DNA of 64,000 nucleotides from Pseudomonadota bacterium (GCA_021805545.1 JAJZFB010000046.1:1-64000), one strand, 5' to 3'; positions 50,700-58,156 are shown, numbered from the stretch's first letter. The notes: a model not told the origin generated them from the sequence alone. Program-made: numbers and translations.

Positions 50700-50864
50700 G
50701 TGGATAGAGACGATCCTAATGCCATGCATCAGCACAGTCATCAGGATGCTTGGGCAGAGCAACCGAGTTCAGCTTTGCGTGGACGCGAATCCCGAAAGAT
50801 TGTTAGGGAGCAATCCGAGGACAGACTCGCGCAGAGCCGATCAAAGAACCCCATATTTCGGTAG
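50700..50864 (+). CDS. Hypothetical small protein (54 aa)
   Basis: Starts with GTG 50700 and has GAGG seven bases upstream; ends with TAG 50862-50864. The product is hydrophilic and charged: a His-rich start (DPNAMHQHSHQD) and an Arg/Glu/Ser-rich second half ending NPIFR. No membrane segment, signal or known motif was seen. The good ribosome site and natural codon mix support translation; a role is unknown. Confidence 0.45.
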   Translation: MDRDDPNAMHQHSHQDAWAEQPSSALRGRESRKIVREQSEDRLAQSRSKNPIFR

Positions 50865-50959
50865 TGTCTCAGTTTGAAAATCCCAAGATTGAGACGGTAG
50901 CCAGATAGCTTTTTGCTGCCGTGCGGGCTAGGCTTAGCGGAAAGCATAGGAGCGGCAAC

Positions 50960-51166
50960 GTGAGTGACGTACCACAAAGCCAAAGAGATTTCATCCGTGA
51001 CGCGATATGGCGTCTTGTCGAAAGCAACAAAGGCACCCTTGCGGAAGAATATGCCAATGCTGAGGAACAGGGCTTAGTACCACGCAAAAGTAATGAGTAC
51101 GGCATGGATGCCAAGAAATATGGCGAACGGCTCATTGACGATGCGCGCAGAAAAGGTTGGCTCTGA
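50960..51166 (+). CDS. Hypothetical small protein (68 aa)
   Basis: Starts with GTG 50960, with AGGAG seven bases upstream, and ends in TGA sharing its last base with the next gene's ATG. The protein is acidic/basic mixed and helical in character (RDAIWRLVESNKGTLAEEYANAEE) with a basic end (DDARRKGWL). I do not recognise the family. An ATG at 50921 is in frame but has no ribosome site. Confidence 0.6.
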   Translation: MSDVPQSQRDFIRDAIWRLVESNKGTLAEEYANAEEQGLVPRKSNEYGMDAKKYGERLIDDARRKGWL

Positions 51167-51348
51167 TGCCTAAAGGCCCCAAAGGCGAGAAGCGCCCGGC
51201 TGACGTGATCGGCAACGCCGTGAAGGTCATGCGGATTGCGACCGGCGAGGAAGAGGACGTAACCACGCCCGCCAGCGCAGCGGCAACGTTGGAGGTATTC
51301 CAGATGTGTTCCTCGACAAAAAAGGAAATGTCTCAAAACAACGTATAG
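51166..51348 (+). CDS. Small basic protein, apparently truncated (60 aa)
   Basis: Begins at ATG 51166 in a TGATG overlap with the preceding gene. The first 30 residues (MPKGPKGEKRPADVIGNAVK and onward to RIATGEEED) resemble, from memory, the start of a widespread short alphaproteobacterial protein whose later part has a GRKGGKARA-type basic repeat. Here the sequence departs after residue 40 and ends early, suggesting a deletion or frameshift. Function unknown. Confidence 0.55.
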   Translation: MPKGPKGEKRPADVIGNAVKVMRIATGEEEDVTTPASAAATLEVFQMCSSTKKEMSQNNV

Positions 51349-51357
51349 AACGCCTGC

Positions 51358-51432
51358 TTACTTGGCCTTCTCCTTAGCCGGGCTATGTACCATTTCTTGA
51401 TTTTTGGCTGCGGCATCCGCGTGAGGCTGCAT
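51358..51432 (-). other. Possible very short reading frame or gene remnant
   Basis: A 24-codon minus-strand frame (ATG 51430-51432 to TAA 51358-51360) ending SPAKEKAK. The composition looks protein-like but the length and lack of a ribosome site leave it doubtful. The rest of 51349-51572 shows no gene. Confidence 0.15.
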
Positions 51433-51490
51433 AAGCAGGCCAGATATAACGCAGACTCAGATCTGATTTCCAGAACACCTCATGAACAGA

Positions 51491-51511
51491 TGGCACGGAT
51501 CTGGCACGGAT
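51491..51511. repeat. Tandem direct repeat TGGCACGGAT x2
   Basis: Two copies of the 10-mer at 51491-51500 and 51502-51511, one base apart (11-bp period), about 90 bp downstream of the tRNA-Arg 3' end. Helical phasing suggests a protein-binding site or an attachment-site arm; no partner copy was found. Confidence 0.5.
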
Positions 51512-51572
51512 TGGCCTGAATGTTCCTGGTTTGTCGCGTATCAATCTGAACCGCCAGTGCAGGGCAGGCAAC

Positions 51573-51600
51573 AAAAAACCCCAGGAAACCTGGGGTTTTT
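51573..51600 (-). terminator. Intrinsic terminator after tRNA-Arg
   Basis: Stem CCCCAGG/CCTGGGG with an AAA loop (51579-51595), flanked by six A on one side and five T on the other. On the minus strand it directly follows the tRNA-Arg CCA end and ends in TTTTTT. It could also stop plus-strand transcription from the islet. Confidence 0.85.
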
Positions 51601-51601
51601 A

Positions 51602-51678
51602 TGGCGGACCCGACGCGATTCGAACGCGTGACCTTTGCCTTCGGAGGGCAACGCTCTATCCAGCTGAGCTACGGGTCC
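51602..51678 (-). tRNA. tRNA-Arg (CCG)
   Basis: 77-nt cloverleaf with acceptor GGACCCG/CGGGTCC, D-arm GCTCAGCTGGATAGAGC, anticodon CCG in loop CTCCGAA, T-loop TTCGAAT and an encoded CCA. It is bracketed by two terminators, one for trpS and one for itself. Confidence 0.97.
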
Positions 51679-51697
51679 GTTAGGCTGCTTTTATCCG

Positions 51698-51728
51698 TAA
51701 AACCCGCGTGGAAGCAACTCCACGCGGG
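51698..51728 (-). terminator. Intrinsic terminator after trpS
   Basis: Perfect 9-bp stem CCCGCGTGG/CCACGCGGG (51703-51711 and 51720-51728) with an 8-nt loop, followed on the minus strand by TTTTAC. It starts 20 nt after the trpS stop and ends about 20 nt before tRNA-Arg. Confidence 0.85.
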
Positions 51729-51747
51729 GCGGCTCCTTCTGCCGCTC

Positions 51748-52749
51748 TCAGCGTGGCAAAAACCCAACCAGCCGCTCCGCCTCGGCCACGATTGGCCCGG
51801 CAATCGCCTCGGCGCGGGCGGCACCGTCGCGCAGCACGCGGTCCAGCGCCGGCACATCGTCCAAATATTCCCGCGTGCGCTGGCTTATCGGCCCAATATG
51901 CACCACCAGCGCCTCGGCCAGCTTCTCTTTGAACGGCCCGAAACCAGAACCGGCAAACTGCCCTAGTACTTGCTGCTGCGCCTGGCCCGTAACGGCGGCA
52001 AATATCCCCACAAGGTTGCGCGCCTCGGGCCGCTCCGCCAATTCCTCCATGCGCTCGGGCAACGGCGCCGGGTCGGTCTTCGCCTTGCGTATCTTTGAAG
52101 CAATTATATCCGCCGAATCGGTCATATTTATCCGGCTAAAGTCCGACGGATCGGATTTGGACATTTTCTTCGTGCCGTCACGCAAACTCATCACCCGCGC
52201 GCTCTCCTTCAGCACCAGCGGCTCAATGCGCGGGAAGAAGGGCACCCCGTAATCATGGTTGAATTTCTCGGCAATGTCATTGGCCAGTTCAAGGTGCTGC
52301 AACTGGTCATCCCCCACCGGCACCTTGGTGGCGTGGTAGGCGTGAATATCCGCCGCCATTAAATTCGGGTACACAAACAACCCGGTGGAAACCTCTTCCT
52401 GGTTCTTACCCGCCTTGTCCTTAAACTGCGTCATGCGCTTCAGCCAGCCCATGCGGGCAACGCAGTTAAATATCCAGGCCAGGCGCGTATGGGCGGAAAC
52501 ACCGGATTGGTGGAACAGAATAGAGCGCTCCGGTGAGATGCCGCAAGCCAGCAGCAAAGCCGCCATCTGGCGTGTCTGCTGGCGTAACGCCTCCGGGTCC
52601 TGCCACACCGTAATGGCATGCAGGTCCACCAGGCAGAAGGCGCATTCATCCTCGCCATCCTGCAGCGCCACCCAGTTGCGCAGCGCGCCCAGGTAGTTGC
52701 CAAGCGTGGCAATGCCCGTGGGCTGAATGCCGGAAAATATGCGTGCCAT
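51748..52749 (-). CDS. trpS: Tryptophanyl-tRNA synthetase
   Basis: Class I synthetase of 333 aa. The HIGH-equivalent TLGN is at residues 15-18 after the typical IFSGIQPTG start, and KMSKS is at 195-199. ATG 52749 has GGAGG ten bases upstream; an in-frame extension to 52806 is rejected. It is 105 bp downstream of murJ and ends before a strong terminator. Confidence 0.96.
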   Translation of the reverse strand: MARIFSGIQPTGIATLGNYLGALRNWVALQDGEDECAFCLVDLHAITVWQDPEALRQQTRQMAALLLACGISPERSILFHQSGVSAHTRLAWIFNCVARMGWLKRMTQFKDKAGKNQEEVSTGLFVYPNLMAADIHAYHATKVPVGDDQLQHLELANDIAEKFNHDYGVPFFPRIEPLVLKESARVMSLRDGTKKMSKSDPSDFSRINMTDSADIIASKIRKAKTDPAPLPERMEELAERPEARNLVGIFAAVTGQAQQQVLGQFAGSGFGPFKEKLAEALVVHIGPISQRTREYLDDVPALDRVLRDGAARAEAIAGPIVAEAERLVGFLPR

Positions 52750-52854
52750 GTGCCAATTGCCTCCGTTGTTATAGCTGGGGTTAGCCGCCCGGCCAAAAAC
52801 GGACAATGGGCAAATTCAGCAATACCGGATACCGGCCCTGGCGGGGGCGCCGCG

Positions 52855-54390
52855 TCAAGCCCGCGCGCGGCGGCGGCGCAGCAGGCGCATCAGCATATCC
52901 ACGTCAAAAGCCCGCAGCAGCAGGCCTGGGCCAAAATAAAAAACACCCCCAACCAGGGTAAGCAGCAAAAACGCCGCAATGCCGGCCTTGCCTGGCGGCA
53001 GCAGCCATTCAGCGGCAAACAGGGCGGCGGCCATTATGGCGCCAGCCAGCAGCGTGCGCGGCACACGGGCGCGGCTCAGCGCATCCAGGGCAAAATGCCC
53101 GCGGCGGCGCAACAAAAACACCAGCCAGGCAGCGTTGAAGGCCGACGAAAGAGATGTGGCAAGCGCCGGCCCCATCGCCTTAAGCGGGTGCATGAAAAGC
53201 AAATTAAGGCACAAATTCAGCGCCACCGCGGCAAGGCTAATCTTCAGCGGCGTCATCGTATCGCCCCGCGCGTAAAAACCGGGCGTAAACACCTTCACCA
53301 GCGCGAACACAGGCAGGCCAATGGCGAACGCCGCCAGGGAGTGGCCTGCCAAAATAGCATTATGCTGGGTAAAAGCCCCACGCACGAACAATACATCCAT
53401 CACCTGCCTGCCCGCCACGGCAAGCCCTATGGCCGCGGGCAAGGTCAGCATCAGCACGGTTTCCATGGCGCGGTTCAACGCCCCCAGCGCCGCCCCATGC
53501 TCGCCAAGCGCTATATGCCGTGTCACCGCCGGCAGCAGCACCGTGCCCACGGCCGTGCCAATCACCCCCAGCGGCAACTGGTTCACGCGGTCGGCATAGT
53601 AAAGAATTGAAACAGACCCGGCTGGCAGCAGCGTGCCGATGATAATATCGATGGAAAGGTTGAGCTGCGTCGCCCCTGCCCCCACCAAAGCCGGCCCCAT
53701 CCGCCGGAACAGGCTTTTAATGCGTGGCGAGAAACGCAGACGCGGCCACGTAAAACGCATGCCGGCGCGGCGAATATCCCAAAACACCAGGGCAAGCTGG
53801 GCAATGCCGGAAACACTCACACCCCAGGCAAAAGCATAACCCGGGTTGGGCGCATACGGCGAAAGCCCAAGCAAAAAGCCGATGGAAAACAAATTGAACA
53901 GCACCGGCGCCGCCGCCGCCGCCGCAAACCGCCCCATGGCATTCAACACGCCCGAAAACAACGCGGTGAGGCAGACAAAGAAAAGATACGGGAACATGAT
54001 GCGCGTAAGCGCCACGGCCAGGGTAAATTTGGCGTGGTTGCCAACAAAGCCCGGCGCCAGCACATACAGCACCCAAGGCATGCAAATTTCGCCCAGAATG
54101 GTGAGGCCACCGAGCCAGAACGCCATGACTGCCGTGGCTTCCTCGGCAAAACCGGTGGCGGCGTCCAACCCGTCCTTATGCAGAATGGCGGAAATCGAGG
54201 GCACGAAGGCGGCGTTAAACGCACCCTCGCCAAACAGGCGGCGGAATAAATTGGGCAGGCGCAGCGCCACAAAGGCGGCATCGGCAACAGGCCCGGTGCC
54301 CAGCATGGCGGCAATCAAAATATCGCGCGCGAAGCCGAGCACGCGGCTCGCCATCGTCCAAAGCCCCACTGTAAAGGCGCCGCGCATCAT
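52855..54390 (-). CDS. murJ: Lipid II flippase MurJ
   Basis: Polytopic MOP-family transporter of 511 aa with about 14 membrane segments, moving lipid II across the inner membrane for peptidoglycan synthesis. Signatures: SRVLGFARDILIAAMLG, NLFRRLFGEGAFNAAFVP, and YYADRVNQLPLGVIGTAVGTVLLP. ATG 54390 is preceded by AGGGC; the next codon is also ATG. Longer reading to 54537 lies in the upstream gene. It lies 52 bp after the DUF3576 gene. Confidence 0.95.
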   Translation of the reverse strand: MMRGAFTVGLWTMASRVLGFARDILIAAMLGTGPVADAAFVALRLPNLFRRLFGEGAFNAAFVPSISAILHKDGLDAATGFAEEATAVMAFWLGGLTILGEICMPWVLYVLAPGFVGNHAKFTLAVALTRIMFPYLFFVCLTALFSGVLNAMGRFAAAAAAPVLFNLFSIGFLLGLSPYAPNPGYAFAWGVSVSGIAQLALVFWDIRRAGMRFTWPRLRFSPRIKSLFRRMGPALVGAGATQLNLSIDIIIGTLLPAGSVSILYYADRVNQLPLGVIGTAVGTVLLPAVTRHIALGEHGAALGALNRAMETVLMLTLPAAIGLAVAGRQVMDVLFVRGAFTQHNAILAGHSLAAFAIGLPVFALVKVFTPGFYARGDTMTPLKISLAAVALNLCLNLLFMHPLKAMGPALATSLSSAFNAAWLVFLLRRRGHFALDALSRARVPRTLLAGAIMAAALFAAEWLLPPGKAGIAAFLLLTLVGGVFYFGPGLLLRAFDVDMLMRLLRRRRARA

Positions 54391-54442
54391 GCCATTGCCC
54401 TGCACCAAGAAAAAAACGCGGCAAACCCCGCGGGCACGGGCC

Positions 54443-54985
54443 TTACTGCGTGTTCTGGGCGGCGGCCTGCAAATCGGCGGCGCGGGCCAAAATCCGGTTC
54501 TCCAGCCCATTGGCCAGAGACGGGTCAGCCGGGGCATCCACCCAGCCCGAACCTGTTTGTACCTGGTGGAACACGCTCACCTGAATGGCATTGGCGGTAA
54601 GCTGCTTGCCAAGGATATAGGCGTTGACCTTGAAACGCTCGCCCGGCGTGCCAGGCGGAGAATACCAATCGGTGATAATGACCCCGCCAAACGGATCCGC
54701 CGAAACCAGCGGCATGAAGGAGAGCGTATCCAGCGCGGCACGCCACAAATAGGCGTTCACCTGAATTTGCGCGGCCTGGCCATTTGTGGTGCTGGCCCCG
54801 CCCTTGCCAAACACCCAGGAGAGCCCCCCGGTATCCGCGCCGGCCTGCTGCGGCGGCACGCCCTGGTTCAGCGTGGGGTCGTTAATCTGCGCCTGAGAGG
54901 TCTTTACCCCGCTGCCGCAAGCGCTAAGGCTCAGCAGGCTCACGGCCAGGGTGGCAGACACGGCAATTTTTCCAAAACGCTGCAA
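54443..54985 (-). CDS. DUF3576 lipoprotein
   Basis: 180-aa protein with a type II signal peptide: basic start, hydrophobic core and lipobox LSAC with lipidated Cys23. The mature part matches the alphaproteobacterial DUF3576 pattern (NAYLWRAALDTLSFMPLVSADPFGGVIITDWY and RFKVNAYILG). Function unknown; likely envelope. Start is TTG 54985 with GGAGA six to seven bases upstream. It leads the murJ-trpS group. Confidence 0.88.
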   Translation of the reverse strand: MQRFGKIAVSATLAVSLLSLSACGSGVKTSQAQINDPTLNQGVPPQQAGADTGGLSWVFGKGGASTTNGQAAQIQVNAYLWRAALDTLSFMPLVSADPFGGVIITDWYSPPGTPGERFKVNAYILGKQLTANAIQVSVFHQVQTGSGWVDAPADPSLANGLENRILARAADLQAAAQNTQ

Positions 54986-55064
54986 GTCGACTCTCCAAGG
55001 CGCAAAACTGCAAGCTGTTTAGCGGCAGCACGTTCATCCGCCAAGGGCAGGCGGTAATAGAGCA

Positions 55065-55095
55065 TAAAAAAGGGTGGCGGATTGCCCCGCCACCC
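55065..55095 (-). terminator. Intrinsic terminator after the porin gene
   Basis: Perfect 9-bp stem GGGTGGCGG/CCGCCACCC (55072-55080 and 55087-55095), 6-nt loop, followed on the minus strand by TTTTTT. It begins about 30 nt after the porin stop and separates it from the DUF3576 gene. Confidence 0.88.
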
Positions 55096-55123
55096 CCTTA
55101 CCCAGCAAGCCGGGCTTAAGCGC

Positions 55124-56425
55124 TTACCACTTGATGGTGGCACCGGCGGCCACGCCCTGGGCGTGAGAATTGCCGTGCGGCAGGGTGGTGGCGGTGGAAC
55201 CATGCACGTTGCCGTACATATACTGCACGAACAGGCTCATCGGCTTGGCAACCACATAGTTGGCGCCCACGGCCACACCATATTCGCTCAGCGTATGGCC
55301 CTGCACCTCGGCGCCCACCTTGCCATTGGCTTCCTGGCTATCGAAGAACGAAGCGCCCAGCGCGTAAGGCCCGTTCACGTAAGACGCGCCAACGATATAG
55401 GCCATGGCATCGCGGCCGCCCTTCTTCTTGAACTGATACCCATCAACCACGGAACCCGACTTGACGTTGGCGCCCAGCGTGATGTTGTCAGCATTGGTGA
55501 ACAGGCCGGTGATGGTGGTCTGAATACCCGCCTGGAACACGCCCATCGGCGAATAGGCCTGCGCCCCGGTGGTGTTACCCAGCGGCGAGGAGCGCAGATA
55601 ACCAACCGAGAGCTTGGTATCGAACGCCCCGGCCTTCACGCTGTAGCCGGCCATCGCGTCAAACGTGTTGCGGCGGCGGCTGGCGCTGCCCCCGGCAACG
55701 GCGCTGTTCAGCTCGCTGCTCGAGCTGGAAATGGCCGAAGCGCCTTCCTTGATGCCGTTGGAGTTCGGCTCAAAGCTCACGATAAAGCCGAACTTGCCGT
55801 CCAGCACGGGGTCCTGAATGGACGGGGATATGTAAACGATCTTGTCGGTCGTATACAGCGCCCCTTGGTCGGCATAGATGAAATTGCCCGGATGGCCGGA
55901 CGGCAGCAGGTTGATCAAACCGCCATCGGCGGTCCACTGGGCGCCATCGCCGAACTGCTCAATCACGCCATACTGCATCAGGGTAAAGGCGCCATCGGTC
56001 TGGCCAAAGCGGGCATAGCCATATTCGGCAGTGCCCAGGTAGCCATAAGCGCGGCGGACATACAGCCCGTTCACACCGTTGCTGGAAGCGCTGTTACCGT
56101 TCACGCCATTGCCATTCGCGCTGCTCAGCGCGGTGCGCAGCTCAACCTGGGCGCCATAGGCAATGCCGTTCGTGGTCATGCCGTCAAAGCCGGGGTACAG
56201 GCGCACATCGCCGATCGTGCCCAGCGAGTTGTTCTTGTACGAGGTGGCACCGGAACCGCCGCTCATGCCATTACCGCCGACAACGCCGAACATGTACTGC
56301 AGATACCCGTTCAGATGCACCTTAACAGTACCAGGGGCGACCGGGCTGGCCGCCTGGGCATGTGCCGCGCCGGCGGCGAGCAAAGTACCTGCAGCGGCAA
56401 CAGTGGAAAGAAGAAGCTTGCGCAT
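55124..56425 (-). CDS. Outer-membrane porin
   Basis: 433-aa beta-barrel porin of the alphaproteobacterial Porin_4 type. A 23-residue signal peptide ends AHA before QA; the mature protein is rich in Gly, Ser, Asn and alternating strands, and ends in the aromatic residue Trp (GATIKW) used by the BAM complex. ATG 56425 is chosen because AGGAG lies nine bases upstream; the ATG at 56434 has the ribosome site directly against it. It has its own terminator and a long AT-rich upstream region with a candidate operator. Confidence 0.9.
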   Translation of the reverse strand: MRKLLLSTVAAAGTLLAAGAAHAQAASPVAPGTVKVHLNGYLQYMFGVVGGNGMSGGSGATSYKNNSLGTIGDVRLYPGFDGMTTNGIAYGAQVELRTALSSANGNGVNGNSASSNGVNGLYVRRAYGYLGTAEYGYARFGQTDGAFTLMQYGVIEQFGDGAQWTADGGLINLLPSGHPGNFIYADQGALYTTDKIVYISPSIQDPVLDGKFGFIVSFEPNSNGIKEGASAISSSSSELNSAVAGGSASRRRNTFDAMAGYSVKAGAFDTKLSVGYLRSSPLGNTTGAQAYSPMGVFQAGIQTTITGLFTNADNITLGANVKSGSVVDGYQFKKKGGRDAMAYIVGASYVNGPYALGASFFDSQEANGKVGAEVQGHTLSEYGVAVGANYVVAKPMSLFVQYMYGNVHGSTATTLPHGNSHAQGVAAGATIKW

Positions 56426-56769
56426 GAAATTCATCTCCTAGATCGCCGGTAGCCCGGCATTCGTATCGTTAAAGCCTCGAAAGAGCCGCTTCCGGCCCAC
56501 CCGTCACGGCCATGCGGCCGGACGTTTCCGCCCCTTAAGACCTCACTGAGAAATAGAGGCAATGCTTCCTGGCCTGGTTACGGCCATTTCGGCGCGACTG
56601 TGGCCAAGCCGCAACATGTATATGACATTAGTATGAAATTTTTCGCCGAAATCTCTAGTAAAATCCTCATTATGTCACTTTTATGACAGATTTAACCTTA
56701 ATATAAATACTATTTCTATAGGGAATTATGTAAATTTTCCCCGGGCATGAATCGCATCCATTCCGGGCG
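56426..56769. other. Control region upstream of the porin gene
   Basis: 344 bp without a gene, between the porin start and the end of the ThiE-like gene. The half next to the porin is GC-rich; 56615-56740 is strongly AT-rich and holds the Pho-box-like element (56672-56689) and a weaker related element (56611-56628). No RNA gene or reading frame was recognised. Confidence 0.6.
56672..56689 (-). promoter_or_regulatory. Pho-box-like element or TGTCA-N6-TGACA operator
   Basis: On the minus strand the 18 bases CTGTCATAAAAGTGACAT match the enteric Pho-box consensus (two CTGTCAT repeats with a 4-bp spacer) at 16 of 18 positions by eye. The same bases contain the perfect dyad TGTCA-N6-TGACA, the shape bound by CRP/FNR-family regulators such as CooA. 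A weak -10 (TACTAG) follows at the distance expected for a PhoB promoter. A poorer copy lies at 56611-56628. Confidence 0.5.
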
Positions 56770-57360
56770 TCAAGTTAATTGCCAATTTGGCATAAACACT
56801 TCTATCGCGCCGGCCATGGCGCAGATTTTCCTCAAGCTGCGCACGTTGCGCCCGGTAATGCCGCCCAGCGCCGCGCAACGTGCCGGCCGCGCCAGCCGCG
56901 CGAGGCGGCGCCAGCCCAGCGCCCCCAGCCCAGGGGCGCCAGCATGGCTTTTGGTGGCAAAGGCCGGAGAGATGAATATAACATCCGCCCCGGCCCGGCG
57001 CGCCCGCACCACATCGCGCGCCCTATGGGCCGAAGATGTCACAATCCCCGGCAAGGGCTGCACACCGCGCCGCCCGCCGCGCAAATGCAGCCCGGCCCGC
57101 AGCGCCGCCGCCAGCCGCGCATCGCCCGCCACCACTAAAATAAGGCGCCGCGCCCGGCAGAGCGCGGCCACGCGCCGCGCCAGCGCCACCCGGTCCGCCG
57201 CGCCATCGTGCCGGAACACCACCCCGCACAACCCGCGCGGCAACCGGCCAATAACCGGCAGCGGGTCGGGCAGGCGCGCCTGATCCGTGAAAAACCACAA
57301 GGGCGGCAATGCGGCGGGGCGCTTTACCGCGCGCCCCCAGGCCAGTAACGCTGCATCCAT
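56770..57360 (-). CDS. ThiE/TenI-like protein (thiamine phosphate synthase family)
   Basis: 196-aa TIM-barrel protein resembling thiamine phosphate synthase: LWFFTDQARLPDP at the start, GLHLRGG, ISPAFATKSHAGAPGLG (diphosphate-loop region) and ALGGITGRNV. Key ThiE residues look altered: the QLR-K segment reads VVFRHDG and the IND segment reads VVAGD, so activity is uncertain. It may be a paralogue like TenI or a diverged enzyme. Arg-rich and very GC-rich. The ATG at 57358-57360 shares CATG with the divergent yggS start; AGGG lies six bases upstream. Confidence 0.7.
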   Translation of the reverse strand: MDAALLAWGRAVKRPAALPPLWFFTDQARLPDPLPVIGRLPRGLCGVVFRHDGAADRVALARRVAALCRARRLILVVAGDARLAAALRAGLHLRGGRRGVQPLPGIVTSSAHRARDVVRARRAGADVIFISPAFATKSHAGAPGLGALGWRRLARLARPARCAALGGITGRNVRSLRKICAMAGAIEVFMPNWQLT

Positions 57361-58018
57361 GGCCGACCCTAGCCCGATCGCCGCAAACCTGAAAACCATC
57401 CTGCGCCGCATCGAAGCCGCGGCGCGGGCCGCCGGGCGCGACCCGGCCGGCATCACCCTGGTCGCCGTCAGCAAAACCCATCGCGTGGCGGCGGTGCGCG
57501 CCGCGCTGGCGGCGGGGCAGAGCGTGTTCGGCGAAAACCGCGTGCAGGAGGCAGCGCAGAAATTCCCGCTTCCGGGGGCCAAGCTGCGCCTCATCGGCGG
57601 GCTGCAAACCAACAAGGCGGCGCAGGCCGTGCAACTGGCCGATGCCATAGACAGCCTGGACCGCCCGCGCCTGGCCGATGCCATCGGCAACGCCGCGCAA
57701 AAACAAGGCCGCCTGCCCGAATTGCTGGTGCAGGTGAATATCGGCGATGAACCGCAGAAATCCGGCATCGCCCTTGCCGATGCGGATAATTTCATCCGCG
57801 CCATGCGCGCCCGCTTCGGCACCAGCCTGGCCGGGCTTATGTGCATACCGCCCGAGGGCGAGGATCCTCTACCCTATTTCCAGCACCTCGCCACCATGGC
57901 CGATACGCACGGCCTGCCCGTGCGCTCCATGGGCATGTCGGGCGATTTCGAGGCCGCCATACAAGCCGGGGCCACCCATGTGCGCATCGGCAGCGCCATT
58001 TTCGGCAGCCGCGCCTAG
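57359..58018 (+). CDS. yggS: YggS family pyridoxal-phosphate homeostasis protein
   Basis: 219-aa alanine-racemase-like TIM barrel that buffers PLP in the cytoplasm. PLP lysine is Lys39 in VAVSKTH; GENRVQEA, HFIGGLQ-type LRLIGGLQTNK and SMGMSGDFEAAIQAGATHVRIGSAIFG are the family blocks. ATG 57359 gives the typical N-terminus (IAANLKTIL); its upstream bases lie within the divergent ThiE-like gene and show no clear ribosome site. Confidence 0.92.
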   Translation: MADPSPIAANLKTILRRIEAAARAAGRDPAGITLVAVSKTHRVAAVRAALAAGQSVFGENRVQEAAQKFPLPGAKLRLIGGLQTNKAAQAVQLADAIDSLDRPRLADAIGNAAQKQGRLPELLVQVNIGDEPQKSGIALADADNFIRAMRARFGTSLAGLMCIPPEGEDPLPYFQHLATMADTHGLPVRSMGMSGDFEAAIQAGATHVRIGSAIFGSRA

Positions 58019-58107
58019 CGCGCTTGTAACCGGGGCACGCCTTTTACCCGAAAAACTGTGGCTTTTAGGGTGGAATTACAGTCCTATCCTCTGGGCGCGG
58101 GCATGTT

Positions 58108-58136
58108 TTGGCTGTAATGGCAGGGTCGTTTTGTAT
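58108..58136 (+). promoter_or_regulatory. Candidate promoter of the mreC operon
   Basis: TTGGCT (58108-58113) and TTGTAT (58131-58136) are 17 bp apart, with a start site about 15 nt before the mreC GTG. Two inverted copies of ATTACAG (58075-58081 and 58112-58118) flank and overlap the -35 region, which may hint at an operator. Confidence 0.33.
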
Positions 58137-58156
58137 TTTTGGGAGCTAATGCCCCG

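Larger units (their letters stand above)
50599..51601. other. Islet of small unknown genes between aroKB and tRNA-Arg
   Basis: About 1 kb without any conserved long gene, in a window otherwise packed with them. It contains three small plus-strand reading frames (50700-50864, 50960-51166, 51166-51348), a tandem 10-bp repeat (51491-51511) and the tRNA-Arg terminator. The end next to a tRNA gene suggests remnants of an integrated element, but I found no integrase and no second copy of the tRNA 3' end. Confidence 0.5.

Noticed and set aside
50865-50890. GTCTCA/TGAGAC inverted repeat in the islet
   Set aside because: Arms of six bases with a long loop and no downstream T tract; likely chance.
50869-51336. 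Minus-strand open frame of 155 codons in the islet
   Set aside because: It mirrors two plus-strand frames that have good ribosome sites; the minus frame has no recognisable family or ribosome site.
50599-51601. Attachment-site duplication of the tRNA-Arg 3' end
   Set aside because: I looked for a second copy of the T-arm/acceptor sequence in the islet and found none.
55082-56452. Long plus-strand open frame (456 codons) opposite the porin gene
   Set aside because: It is the mirror of a GC-rich porin gene; the minus strand has a signal peptide, a beta-barrel pattern, a C-terminal Trp and its own terminator, and the plus frame has none of these.
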